From NCBI GenBank assembly GCA_027056525.1, contig JALUKO010000188.1, positions 1 to 9,957 on the forward strand: DNA of 9,957 nt, given 5' to 3'. Position 1 is the stretch's first letter. Each line of letters opens with the position of its first letter. Of this stretch, positions 1 through 7,177 are shown one piece after another. This DNA is from Helicobacteraceae bacterium. GTDB taxonomy: Bacteria > Campylobacterota > Campylobacteria > Campylobacterales > Sulfurimonadaceae. The notes below the pieces were generated by a model, which did no database searches, was not told the DNA's origin, and was given only the letters and a program-made list of their open reading frames with translations. The translations under genes were made by a program, and so were the position numbers.

Positions 1-206
1 ATCCCTATAAGTGATCGTTTTTCAAGTCTCTCATCATTAGACATTAAGGCACGGAGATAAAGATTTTTGTAGTCATTATAAGCACGAAACTGATCACTTT
101 TGTTCTCTTTTTTCACCAAAGAGTCAGCACGTTTGAGGATTTCACTATCACTCAGCCCATACACAGTGATAGCAAAAATAAGCAATATAAAGAGGTACCG
201 GAGCAT
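1..206 (-). CDS. Probable N-acetylmuramoyl-L-alanine amidase, N-terminal part only (runs off left edge)
   Basis: An open frame starts at ATG 204-206 on the minus strand and continues past base 1, giving 68 complete codons. It opens with MLRYLFILLIFAITVYG, a typical secretion signal or membrane anchor, followed by a charged, probably helical stretch containing FRAYNDYKNLYLRA. No catalytic domain is in view. It begins 7 nt after the stop of the upstream gene, so it is the next cistron of the same operon; a GAAGG lies about 14 nt before the ATG, further than ideal. In Campylobacter jejuni, as I recall, the gene at this position after the tyrS neighbourhood is the amidase AmiA, and family members have such a signal plus a helical N-terminal region. 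The product name rests on gene order and general resemblance. The protein is certainly exported or membrane-bound, and its function is only probable. Confidence 0.6.
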   Translation of the reverse strand, partial: MLRYLFILLIFAITVYGLSDSEILKRADSLVKKENKSDQFRAYNDYKNLYLRALMSNDERLEKRSLIG

Positions 207-213
207 CAGCTAC

Positions 214-1305
214 TTATTCACCTTCGGTAAGTTTGTCAAGCAACTCTTTCACTGAAATAATTTCATTGAGTCGATAACCGTTCGTTCCTGAAAAGAACAA
301 GCCCGTATCAACATTGCCAAGGTATGCATCACTGAGTCTGTCTGCTATACAAAAACCCACCTCTTTTGCTTCTTCTCCACGATTACAAGGAGCAACACAG
401 TTGGAGATACATTTAATCGCAGGACCCTCTCTTTTTTCAACAAGTTCGGTCAGGTTTGTTCTTACCCCCTGTGCAGGATAACCCACAGGTGACTTCATAA
501 GTTGGATATCTTCTTTTTTGGCATTTAAAAGAACATTTTTGAGATTTTCATGTGCATCACACTCATGCGTACCTATAAAACGCGTTCCCATCTGTACACC
601 ACTTGCACCAAGAGACATCATCTCCTCTATATCACTTTTATCCCAGACACCCCCTGCTGCAATCACCGGAATATCACCCCACAATGCAGCTTCTGCAACA
701 ACAGGCTCCACAAGGTTTTCAAGTTGGTTTTCCGGAAGTTTACACTGCTCATAGGTAAAGCCCTGATGCCCTCCACTTTTTGGTCCCTCCAACACTACTG
801 CATCGGGAAGTCTGTTGTAACGCTTCTGCCATCTCTTACAAATGATCTTCAAAGCTTTCGCAGAAGATACAATAGGCACAAGTGCTACATCGGGATAATC
901 AGCCGTAAATTCAGGCATATTTGTAGGAAGTCCCGCACCAGTAATAATGATGTCGATTCCTGATGCACAGGCATCCGTTACAACACGACCATAATCATTG
1001 ATAGCATAGAGAATATTTGCGGCAAGCGGCTTATCTCCACATATTTTTCTTGCATTTTGTATGATAGCGTCAAAACCCTCTTGAGAGTAGAAATTTGTTT
1101 CACTTAAAGGTCTGTCTGATACAAGTTTTTTTGCATATGTTTTATCTTGATAATATCCGGTACCAACCGAACTGATAACCCCAAGAGCTCCCTCTTTTGA
1201 AACAGTACCCGCAAGTTGATCCCAACTGATACCTACACCCATACCACCTTGAACTATAGGTTTTTCTATAACATATTTTCCTATTTTTAAAGACTTAAAG
1301 CTCAT
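214..1305 (-). CDS. Nitronate monooxygenase-family FMN-dependent TIM-barrel oxidoreductase
   Basis: This 363-residue protein has the layout of the nitronate monooxygenase/2-nitropropane dioxygenase family, cytosolic FMN enzymes that oxidise alkyl nitronates. Visible motifs are the N-terminal PIVQGGMGVGIS (residues 16-27), EGPKSGGHQG (173-182) with the candidate catalytic His180, and the flavin-phosphate-binding pair AAGGV (216-220) and GVQMGTRF (236-243). Near the C-terminus it has four cysteines, C299, C303, C307 and C319, before GLFFSGTNGYR. The family also contains FabK-type enoyl-ACP reductases, so the true substrate cannot be fixed from sequence. Its ATG overlaps the tyrS stop by one base (TAATG), which suggests translational coupling. 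The next gene starts 7 nt after its stop. Family assignment is strong; the reaction is inferred. Confidence 0.88.
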   Translation of the reverse strand: MSFKSLKIGKYVIEKPIVQGGMGVGISWDQLAGTVSKEGALGVISSVGTGYYQDKTYAKKLVSDRPLSETNFYSQEGFDAIIQNARKICGDKPLAANILYAINDYGRVVTDACASGIDIIITGAGLPTNMPEFTADYPDVALVPIVSSAKALKIICKRWQKRYNRLPDAVVLEGPKSGGHQGFTYEQCKLPENQLENLVEPVVAEAALWGDIPVIAAGGVWDKSDIEEMMSLGASGVQMGTRFIGTHECDAHENLKNVLLNAKKEDIQLMKSPVGYPAQGVRTNLTELVEKREGPAIKCISNCVAPCNRGEEAKEVGFCIADRLSDAYLGNVDTGLFFSGTNGYRLNEIISVKELLDKLTEGE

Positions 1306-2504
1306 TAGTTTACCTTTATCTTTGCAAACTTTCTTTTTCCAACCTGTAAAATATATTCACCGGCTGTAAGTTGCAATTGCTCATCAGAGACTTTTTCTTG
1401 GTTTATTTTAACAGCACCTTGCTTAATATCTCTTCTAGCTTGAGAAGTTGATGGCTCTATGTTACATTCTACTAAAGCTTTTGCAATCCAGATATCTCCA
1501 TCGACACTAAATTCAGCTATATCTGTTGGAATCTGGCTTTTTGAGTGTATCTTATCAAATTCTGCTTTTGCATTGTTTGCTGCTGCTTCATCATGATAAC
1601 GGGCAGTTATCTCTAAAGCAAGTTCCTCTTTCACTTTTTTAGGATGCAACGATCCATCTTCCACACCACTTTTAAGCGTAGCTATTGCTTCTAAAGATTT
1701 TGTACTTAAAAGCTCATAATAGCGCCACATCAGATCATCTGAAATACTTAGAACTTTACCAAACATATCATTAGGCTCATCTGAAACACCTATGTAATTA
1801 CCGAGTGATTTACTCATTTTTTGCACACCGTCAAGCCCTTCTAAAATAGGCATCATCAAAACAGCCTGCTGTTTTTTGATATCATATGCTTTTTGGAGCT
1901 GACGTCCCATAAGGAGGTTGAACTTCTGATCCGTCCCGCCTATCTCAATGTCCGAGCGCAGATGAACACTGTCATAACCCTGCAAAAGAGGATACATAAA
2001 CTCACTTACAGCTATGGGTGTATTTGAACTGTAACGTTTTGAAAAATCATCACGCTCGAGCATACGCGCCACTGTTAAATTGGAAGCAAGTTGCAACATG
2101 CCCGCTGCTCCCAATTTTTCCAGCCACTCATCATTATAAACGATCTGTGTTTTGCTCTCATCAAGCACCTTAAATGCCTGTGTTGTATAACTGTTTATAT
2201 TTTGAACGATCTCCTCTTGGGTCAGTACTTTTCGTGTTGCGCTTTTTCCGGTTGGATCACCAATCATTGCGGTAAAACTTCCTATAAGAAACTGAACACG
2301 TCCACCATACTTTTGAAAAGTAGCCAATTTTTGAAGAAGTACCGTATGCCCTAAATGCAGATCCGGTGCAGTTGGATCAAAGCCTGCTTTTACCGTATAG
2401 GTTGTGCCCTCTTCATAGTAAGTTTTTAAAAGTTTCTCAATTCTCTCAGAGTCTATAATCTCTGCACATCCTCTATGTATCTCTTTTAAAGCTTCTTCTA
2501 TCAT
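1305..2504 (-). CDS. tyrS: Tyrosyl-tRNA synthetase
   Basis: This class I aminoacyl-tRNA synthetase charges tRNA-Tyr with tyrosine in the cytosol. The 399-residue length is normal for the family. The ATP-binding HLGH signature is at residues 50-53 within AGFDPTAPDLHLGH, the GDPTGKS motif at 82-88, the tyrosine/tRNA pocket region around GGTDQKFN at 189-196, and the KMSKS loop at 229-233. An S4-type RNA-binding domain occupies about 338-399. The KMSKS form, rather than the KFGKT form of E. coli TyrS, places it with the TyrZ-like subgroup. The start is ATG with an AAAGAGAAG ribosome-binding stretch just upstream, 15 nt after the rel stop. The stop overlaps the next ATG by one base. I see no anomalies and identification is secure. 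Confidence 0.96.
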   Translation of the reverse strand: MIEEALKEIHRGCAEIIDSERIEKLLKTYYEEGTTYTVKAGFDPTAPDLHLGHTVLLQKLATFQKYGGRVQFLIGSFTAMIGDPTGKSATRKVLTQEEIVQNINSYTTQAFKVLDESKTQIVYNDEWLEKLGAAGMLQLASNLTVARMLERDDFSKRYSSNTPIAVSEFMYPLLQGYDSVHLRSDIEIGGTDQKFNLLMGRQLQKAYDIKKQQAVLMMPILEGLDGVQKMSKSLGNYIGVSDEPNDMFGKVLSISDDLMWRYYELLSTKSLEAIATLKSGVEDGSLHPKKVKEELALEITARYHDEAAANNAKAEFDKIHSKSQIPTDIAEFSVDGDIWIAKALVECNIEPSTSQARRDIKQGAVKINQEKVSDEQLQLTAGEYILQVGKRKFAKIKVN

Positions 2505-2519
2505 TATCTTCTCTTTATA

Positions 2520-4673
2520 TTAATTTTTATATGCATCATCGGTGCGGATAAGCTGAATCACTTTTATTTTTTGCTCCAGCTTTGTACGTAACAGATGTAT
2601 GTTTGCTTCTTTTGATTCAAAACCAAGTTCACAATACTGCACATAGTCATTTGTTTCTTTACCAAGTTCAATCGATGTTATATCAATATTTAACTTCACT
2701 AAAAATGTTAAAAAATCGGCTAATGCTCCTTTTTCATTGTGAAGCGATGCTATAAGGCTGTAATGGTAGGTATTTTGTCTTTCCCAGCGAACAAAGACCA
2801 TTTTTTCATGATCTTCTAGTTTCTTAGCTGCTTTTTTACACATTTTGTGATGGACATGCACCTTCCCTTTTTCCAAAAAGCCCATGATCTCATCGCCTGA
2901 TTTTGGGTGACAACAATAGTCAAACACCACATCACTCACACCACCGACACTAAAGATCTCTATACCACTGATAACCGTAGATTTGAGTTTAAATCTATGT
3001 CGAGAAAGAAAACCTTTAAAACGGTTGTTTTTACTGATATCTTGCGTATATTTATTTATAACCGTACGAAGCTGCTCTATATCGGTCGGTATGCTTGCGC
3101 GCCCTTCAAAATTGTTTGATTCAAACCACTCTTCAATACGCGAGTGTTTTAAACTCATTGCCGTTGCGACTATATTTATACTCGATTTTGTATCTATCTC
3201 TCGTATACGTGCATTGCAGTTAAAACGCATATTGCTTTGAGCCTTGGAAGTCTTCACCGCATCAAGCCATGAACATCGGGTTATTACAGCATCAGAAAGC
3301 CTGATTTTCACAATATCACCATTGTGAAGCTCACTCAGTAGGGAACTTTTGGTTTTATTAATCAAACAAGACTCTGCTTTGTTGCCAACTTCTGTATGAA
3401 CAGCATATGCAAAATCAAGTGCCACTGCACCACGAGGAAGGGTAAAAGGATCCCCTGTCGGTGAAAACACAACTATATCTTCGCTATAAAGATCATTTTT
3501 AATGAGTTCATAGAAATCTTCTACAGATTCATTTTGATACTGCAGGTTATTGAGCCAGTCAAGTTTGATGTTATTACCGCCGCTTTTATACTTCCAATGA
3601 GCAGCAACACCAAGTTCCGCTGTTTTATGCATATCATATGTTCTTATTTGTACTTCAAAGATAGCCGTATTATAAAATACACTCGTATGAAGTGTTTGGT
3701 AACCGTTATCTTTTGCAACTGCTATATAATCTTTAAACCTGGAAGAGAGCGGCTGAAAATGTAAGTGAATAAGACCTAGAATATTATAGCACTTTACAGG
3801 GTCTTTTGTCAGTATTCTCACTGCTAAAAGGTCAAGTACCTCATCGATCCCTATCCCTTTTCTTTGCATTTTCAAATAGATAGAGTAGCGGTGTTTCACA
3901 CGAGAAAGTATCTCAAAATCATCTTCACAAAAGCCATTGGTTATGAGAAGTCTGTTGATAGTTTGCTTAAAATCATTTAACTTCATCTCAATTGCATGGT
4001 AGTTTGTATCAAGATAATTGTCTATATGGTGTTTCTCTTCTGCAAAAAGATACCCAAAACTTAAATCTTCGAGTATATTTTTTAAAAAAGAGATACCCAA
4101 ACGATGTGAGATAGGGGCGTAAACAACCAAAGTTTCTTCTGCTATGCGTTGTTGTTTATGTTCTGGAAGTGCATCAAGTGTAAGCATGTTATGAAGTCTG
4201 TCGCACAGTTTCACAACAAGTACTTTCACATCTTTAATACTCGCTAAAAGCATTTTTCTAAATGAAAGTGCCGACACAACAAGACGCTCGTTGGAAGTAG
4301 ATGGGATAAGTTCTACATCTCGAATCTTATCAATCTTGGTAAGCCCCTCAACCAAATGAGCCACATCCGCTCCAAACATCTCTGTTACATCTTCTATGGT
4401 TGTTTGCGTATCCTCAACAACATCATGTAAAAGTGCGGCAATACACATCACCTCATCATTTGTGATCGATGCAACAATACTGGCAACTAATATGGGGTGT
4501 ATGATATAAGGCTCACCACTTTTTCTAAACTGTGTCTTATGAGCCTCTTTGGCATATGCAAGCGCTTTTTTAAGCTGCTCTGTAGGTGTTATCTGGGTAA
4601 AAAGATATGCGGATGCTGAGTCAACATCATGTAGATGTTTAACTTTTTCAATATCTACCTGACTCAGTGGCAA
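2520..4673 (-). CDS. spoT: Bifunctional-type (p)ppGpp synthetase/hydrolase (Rel/SpoT), TTG start
   Basis: This 717-residue long RelA/SpoT homologue makes and degrades the alarmone (p)ppGpp. The N-terminal HD hydrolase domain (about 35-190) keeps R50, H59, H83-D84 (LLHDVVEDT) and D158 (KLCDRLHNM), so hydrolysis should be intact. The synthetase domain (about 250-365) keeps D281, Y325 in GYQTLHT and E340 in FEVQIRT. It carries RFKD at 312-315, the RxKD form linked to bifunctional Rel enzymes, where monofunctional RelA has ExDD. A TGS domain covers about 398-460, a Cys/His-rich element (DYCCHP, VHVHHKMC) about 585-612, and an ACT domain about 635-710. The start is TTG at 4671-4673: no other early start fits, and GAGG lies 8 nt upstream inside the rpoZ end. 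It is probably the only long Rel in a campylobacterial genome, which cannot be tested here. Confidence 0.95.
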   Translation of the reverse strand: MPLSQVDIEKVKHLHDVDSASAYLFTQITPTEQLKKALAYAKEAHKTQFRKSGEPYIIHPILVASIVASITNDEVMCIAALLHDVVEDTQTTIEDVTEMFGADVAHLVEGLTKIDKIRDVELIPSTSNERLVVSALSFRKMLLASIKDVKVLVVKLCDRLHNMLTLDALPEHKQQRIAEETLVVYAPISHRLGISFLKNILEDLSFGYLFAEEKHHIDNYLDTNYHAIEMKLNDFKQTINRLLITNGFCEDDFEILSRVKHRYSIYLKMQRKGIGIDEVLDLLAVRILTKDPVKCYNILGLIHLHFQPLSSRFKDYIAVAKDNGYQTLHTSVFYNTAIFEVQIRTYDMHKTAELGVAAHWKYKSGGNNIKLDWLNNLQYQNESVEDFYELIKNDLYSEDIVVFSPTGDPFTLPRGAVALDFAYAVHTEVGNKAESCLINKTKSSLLSELHNGDIVKIRLSDAVITRCSWLDAVKTSKAQSNMRFNCNARIREIDTKSSINIVATAMSLKHSRIEEWFESNNFEGRASIPTDIEQLRTVINKYTQDISKNNRFKGFLSRHRFKLKSTVISGIEIFSVGGVSDVVFDYCCHPKSGDEIMGFLEKGKVHVHHKMCKKAAKKLEDHEKMVFVRWERQNTYHYSLIASLHNEKGALADFLTFLVKLNIDITSIELGKETNDYVQYCELGFESKEANIHLLRTKLEQKIKVIQLIRTDDAYKN

Positions 4674-4676
4674 AAC

Positions 4677-4898
4677 TTATGCCTCGTTGTTCACAAAGCC
4701 CTTAACAACTATAAGGCCCTCAGCGATTTCCATCAAAGCAAGATCAGCAGCTTTTATACTTTTTGGATCAATATTTAACTTGCTTTTTGCACCGTTTAGA
4801 AGTTCGTCACATCTTTTTGCTACAGCAAGTGCTAACTGATAACGATCCATATTTGGGTTATTTTGCAAAACTTTTGCTGTTAATTCTTCAACTTTCAT
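4677..4898 (-). CDS. rpoZ: DNA-directed RNA polymerase omega subunit
   Basis: This 73-residue protein matches omega, the small subunit that helps assemble and stabilise beta-prime and, in many proteobacteria, forms part of a ppGpp-binding site on RNA polymerase. The diagnostic stretch is DRYQLALAVAKRCDELLNG (residues 18-36), followed by KSIKAADLALMEIAEGLI (46-63), matching the usual omega helix followed by the ALxEIAxG segment. The ATG follows AAAGGAAA by about 5 nt, and the gene lies 15 nt after pyrH. Only 3 nt separate its stop from the Rel/SpoT TTG, whose Shine-Dalgarno sequence lies inside the final rpoZ codons. The rpoZ-spoT pairing is widespread and fits joint control of polymerase and alarmone. 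Confidence 0.93.
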   Translation of the reverse strand: MKVEELTAKVLQNNPNMDRYQLALAVAKRCDELLNGAKSKLNIDPKSIKAADLALMEIAEGLIVVKGFVNNEA

Positions 4899-4913
4899 TC
4901 TATTTCCTTTAAT

Positions 4914-5624
4914 TTATTTCACAATTGAGCAGTTTGTCATGTTGCCGTTAAGTATATCTAAAAGGTTCCCTTTTATCGACATATCACAAACAATAATAGG
5001 AAGACTGTTGTCTTTTGCCAAAGCAATAGATGTATCATCCATAACTTTTATATGATCTTGTAAAGCCTGATCATATGTTAACTCGTTAAGTTTTACCGCA
5101 TCACTGAATTTTGCAGGATCTTTATCATAAACACCATCAACTTTGGTCGCTTTTATGATAACTTCCGCACCGATCTCCACAGCTCTTAGAGTCGCTGCCG
5201 TATCAGTCGTAAAGAACGGATTTCCCGTTCCTGCAGCAAAGATCACAACACGACCCTTTTCTAAATGGCGTGTCGCCTTACGGTTGATATATGGCTCAGC
5301 GATCTGCTCCATTTTGATAGCAGTCTGCATACGTACCTGAAGTCCGGCATGTTCACAAGCTTCTTGCATAGCAACACCGTTTATCACTGTGGCAAGCATC
5401 CCCATGTAGTCACCGGAAGTTCTTTTGATGATCCCGTCTTGAGCAGCAGTTACACCACGAATGATATTTCCACCACCAATAACGATACCCACCTCAATAC
5501 CGGCATCTACCAATGACTTGATCTCTTGAGAGATATACTTTAGAATCTGTGTGTCAATTCCATGACCTGCCTCACCAGCAAGAGCTTCACCCGAAAACTT
5601 AACCAATACGCGTTTATTAGCCAT
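4914..5624 (-). CDS. pyrH: Uridylate (UMP) kinase
   Basis: This 236-residue cytosolic enzyme phosphorylates UMP to UDP for pyrimidine nucleotide synthesis. It belongs to the amino-acid-kinase fold typical of bacterial PyrH rather than the adenylate-kinase-like eukaryotic enzymes. Motifs are KFSGEAL (9-15), the glycine-rich IGGGNIIRG (49-57), GDYMGMLATVING (71-83), TGNPFFTTDTAA (133-144) and KATKVDGVYDKDP (158-170). Length is normal. The ATG at 5622-5624 has an AAGG ribosome-binding site at 5632-5635, 7 nt away, and a TATAAT-like -10 box at 5653-5658, so this appears to be the first gene of the minus-strand operon. In many bacteria pyrH neighbours frr and tsf; here it leads into rpoZ, as in Campylobacter. 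Confidence 0.96.
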   Translation of the reverse strand: MANKRVLVKFSGEALAGEAGHGIDTQILKYISQEIKSLVDAGIEVGIVIGGGNIIRGVTAAQDGIIKRTSGDYMGMLATVINGVAMQEACEHAGLQVRMQTAIKMEQIAEPYINRKATRHLEKGRVVIFAAGTGNPFFTTDTAATLRAVEIGAEVIIKATKVDGVYDKDPAKFSDAVKLNELTYDQALQDHIKVMDDTSIALAKDNSLPIIVCDMSIKGNLLDILNGNMTNCSIVK

Positions 5625-5652
5625 GTTTGCACCTTATATATAAAATCCGCGA

Positions 5653-5658
5653 ATTATA
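5653..5658 (-). promoter_or_regulatory. -10 box for the pyrH operon
   Basis: The minus strand reads AAGTATAATTCG here, a perfect TATAAT, 28 nt before the pyrH ATG. This predicts a leader of roughly 20 nt that includes the AAGG ribosome-binding site. There is no good TTGACA at the usual spacing. The upstream DNA is T- and A-rich, as reported for sigma-70 promoters in Campylobacter and Helicobacter, where the -35 box is weak. Confidence 0.6.
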
Positions 5659-5705
5659 CTTAAATATGTCTTTAAAAATGCTTTGAGAATTTTCTAGCAT
5701 TAATT

Positions 5706-5714
5706 TGCTATAAT
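5706..5714 (+). promoter_or_regulatory. Extended -10 promoter for the cytochrome c peroxidase gene
   Basis: TG at 5706-5707, one spacer base and a perfect TATAAT at 5709-5714 make an extended -10 element. Only six bases separate it from the ATG at 5721, so the expected transcription start falls at or next to the start codon. No Shine-Dalgarno-like sequence lies before the ATG. The element is about 50 nt from the opposing pyrH -10 box, so the two promoters are divergent and may interfere. Confidence 0.5.
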
Positions 5715-5720
5715 TATCAG

Positions 5721-6710
5721 ATGAAAAAATATCTCTTTATACTCTCACAAGTCATCTTTATAAGCTCATTAGAAGCTCTCATAATCAACGGTTGGATACA
5801 GCCAAAAAATATACCCTTTCCCCAAGACAATCCACCAACAAAAGAGAAAATCGAACTCGGTAAACTTCTGTTTTTTGATACAAGACTCTCGGCAAACAAT
5901 GACATCTCCTGTGCTTCATGTCATGACCCTAAAAAAGGCTGGAGTGACGGACTCTCTCAAGCTGTCGGAGATCAAAACAAAGTTGGAAGACGCAACTCAC
6001 CTACCCTTTTAAACACGGCTTATTTGGAAAAATACTTTCATGATGGACGAGCCGACTCTTTGGAAGAGCAGGCACTCGGACCCATAGAAGCTGAAGTGGA
6101 GATGAATATGCCCATAGAGAAGCTAGTAAAAAAACTTAATAACATTGCCGGATATAAAAAACTCTTTGCCAAAGCCTTTGGGCAAGAGGAGATCACAAAA
6201 GAAAATATTGTAAAAGCAATAGCATCTTTTGAGCGAACCATAGTCAATGCAGACACAAGGTTTTACCGCTATATTACAGGTGATGAACAGGCTCTTAGCC
6301 AAGTTGAGCAGATAGGTTTTGATATATTTCTCAACGAGGGACGATGCAACTCATGCCATAACGGTTTTAACTTTACCAATGAGAGTTTTAACAATGTCGG
6401 GCTCAATGACACCAAAGACCTCGGAGTATACGAACTCAACAAACAGAAACTTTGGTATGGAACCTTTAAAACACCTACGCTTCTTGATATAGAAAAAACA
6501 GCACCCTACTTTCATGACGGCTCAGTAGCAACACTCAAAGAAGCAGTGAGCCTCTGTGGAAACGGAGGAAGAAGACCCGTCACTATACGATCACCGTTTT
6601 TTAGAGACAGAGAGCTGAGTGAAGAAGAGGTGGATTTTGTCGTGGCATTTTTAAAAACACTCTCAACAAAAGAATTAAATATCACCATACCCACAAGCTT
6701 CCCAGAGTAA
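5721..6710 (+). CDS. Di-haem cytochrome c peroxidase (CcpA/MauG superfamily)
   Basis: This 329-residue protein reduces hydrogen peroxide with electrons from small c-type cytochromes in the periplasm. It starts with MKK and a hydrophobic stretch (residues 4-24), a signal peptide or uncleaved anchor; no clean AxA cleavage site is seen. Two c-type haem sites are present, C64-A-S-C-H68 and C209-N-S-C-H213. Family landmarks are GKLLFFDTRLS (47-57), NSPTLLNTAYL (92-102), FHDGRADSLEEQALGPI (106-122), VEMN (127-130) and FKTPTLLDIEKTAPYFHDG (249-267). The distal ligand position of the second haem, usually Met (CcpA) or Tyr (MauG-like), aligns with Cys279 in AVSLCGNGG. It is the only plus-strand gene between two minus-strand groups and seems to be transcribed alone. 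Identity as a di-haem peroxidase is strong; a MauG-like oxidase role is less likely but not excluded. Confidence 0.92.
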   Translation: MKKYLFILSQVIFISSLEALIINGWIQPKNIPFPQDNPPTKEKIELGKLLFFDTRLSANNDISCASCHDPKKGWSDGLSQAVGDQNKVGRRNSPTLLNTAYLEKYFHDGRADSLEEQALGPIEAEVEMNMPIEKLVKKLNNIAGYKKLFAKAFGQEEITKENIVKAIASFERTIVNADTRFYRYITGDEQALSQVEQIGFDIFLNEGRCNSCHNGFNFTNESFNNVGLNDTKDLGVYELNKQKLWYGTFKTPTLLDIEKTAPYFHDGSVATLKEAVSLCGNGGRRPVTIRSPFFRDRELSEEEVDFVVAFLKTLSTKELNITIPTSFPE

Positions 6711-6732
6711 GTTTACAAACGAGTGTTAAGGT

Positions 6733-7092
6733 TTACCCCATACACTCACAAAACACTTCACCCGGTCGCTCACCCTCTTTTTTTACTTTCTCATCATCTT
6801 TTGCAACTTCATAAAACTCCACTCTAAAGACAACATCACCGGTAATCACTACATGGTGAAACCGCTCAGGGTATATAACTATAGGGTGATCTTTATCAGC
6901 ATCGAGAACATTGTCTTTGTCATCTTCCCAAACATACTGCAAAGAGCCCTCCTCTACCACGACAAGACCATACTTGCCTTTTGGAGCGAGATGATTCTTG
7001 AGTATCCCTTTGGCAACAGTGTCCTGAGTCATATTTGGAGTAGCGCCGACTTTTACGGCACCTTCTGGAAGTGTATCGTTTTGAAAGTTCAT
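6733..7092 (-). CDS. Small cupin-like protein, DUF1971 / TehB N-terminal-type
   Basis: This 119-residue protein resembles the DUF1971 family, the small beta-barrel also found fused to some tellurite-resistance TehB proteins. Visible features are LPEGAVKVGATPNMTQDTVA (8-27), a probable barrel with GLVVVEEGSLQYVWEDD (42-58), and the family-like HPIVIYPERFHHVVITGDVVFRVEFYEV (69-96) with candidate metal-ligand histidines in FHH. It ends in CECMG, a C-terminal Cys-x-Cys pair. The ATG has AGGA about 7 nt upstream. It lies 85 nt downstream of nirA on the same strand and converges with the peroxidase gene, with 22 nt between their stops. Despite the family name, a role in tellurite resistance should not be assumed; the true function is unknown and it has no methyltransferase domain. 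Confidence 0.75.
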   Translation of the reverse strand: MNFQNDTLPEGAVKVGATPNMTQDTVAKGILKNHLAPKGKYGLVVVEEGSLQYVWEDDKDNVLDADKDHPIVIYPERFHHVVITGDVVFRVEFYEVAKDDEKVKKEGERPGEVFCECMG

Positions 7093-7127
7093 TATAATTC
7101 CTATACTAAAATATTGAACACTATTCT

Positions 7128-7133
7128 AGTATA
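7128..7133 (-). promoter_or_regulatory. Possible -10 box for the cupin gene
   Basis: The minus strand reads TATACT here, 35 nt before the cupin ATG, giving a short leader that contains the AGGA site. There is no convincing -35 box. The 85-nt gap after nirA shows no clear terminator, so the gene could also be reached by read-through from nirA. Confidence 0.35.
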
Positions 7134-7177
7134 TTCTCATAAACACTCTCTTAACATATATCAATTTTTTTTATATC

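Noticed and set aside
518..963. Plus-strand open frames opposite the nitronate monooxygenase-like gene
   Set aside because: They are antisense shadows of a well-supported gene and have low-complexity, Cys/His/Arg-rich translations without family resemblance.
6721..6747. Inverted repeat GAGTGT/ACACTC between the convergent peroxidase and cupin genes, as a bidirectional terminator
   Set aside because: The stem is only 6 bp with a 15-nt loop, overlaps the cupin 3' end and has no T-run on either strand.
7151..7164. TTAACATATATCAA upstream of the cupin gene as an FNR/CRP-type site
   Set aside because: Only one half-site fits (ATCAA); the other has mismatches in an AT-rich region where such matches are expected by chance.
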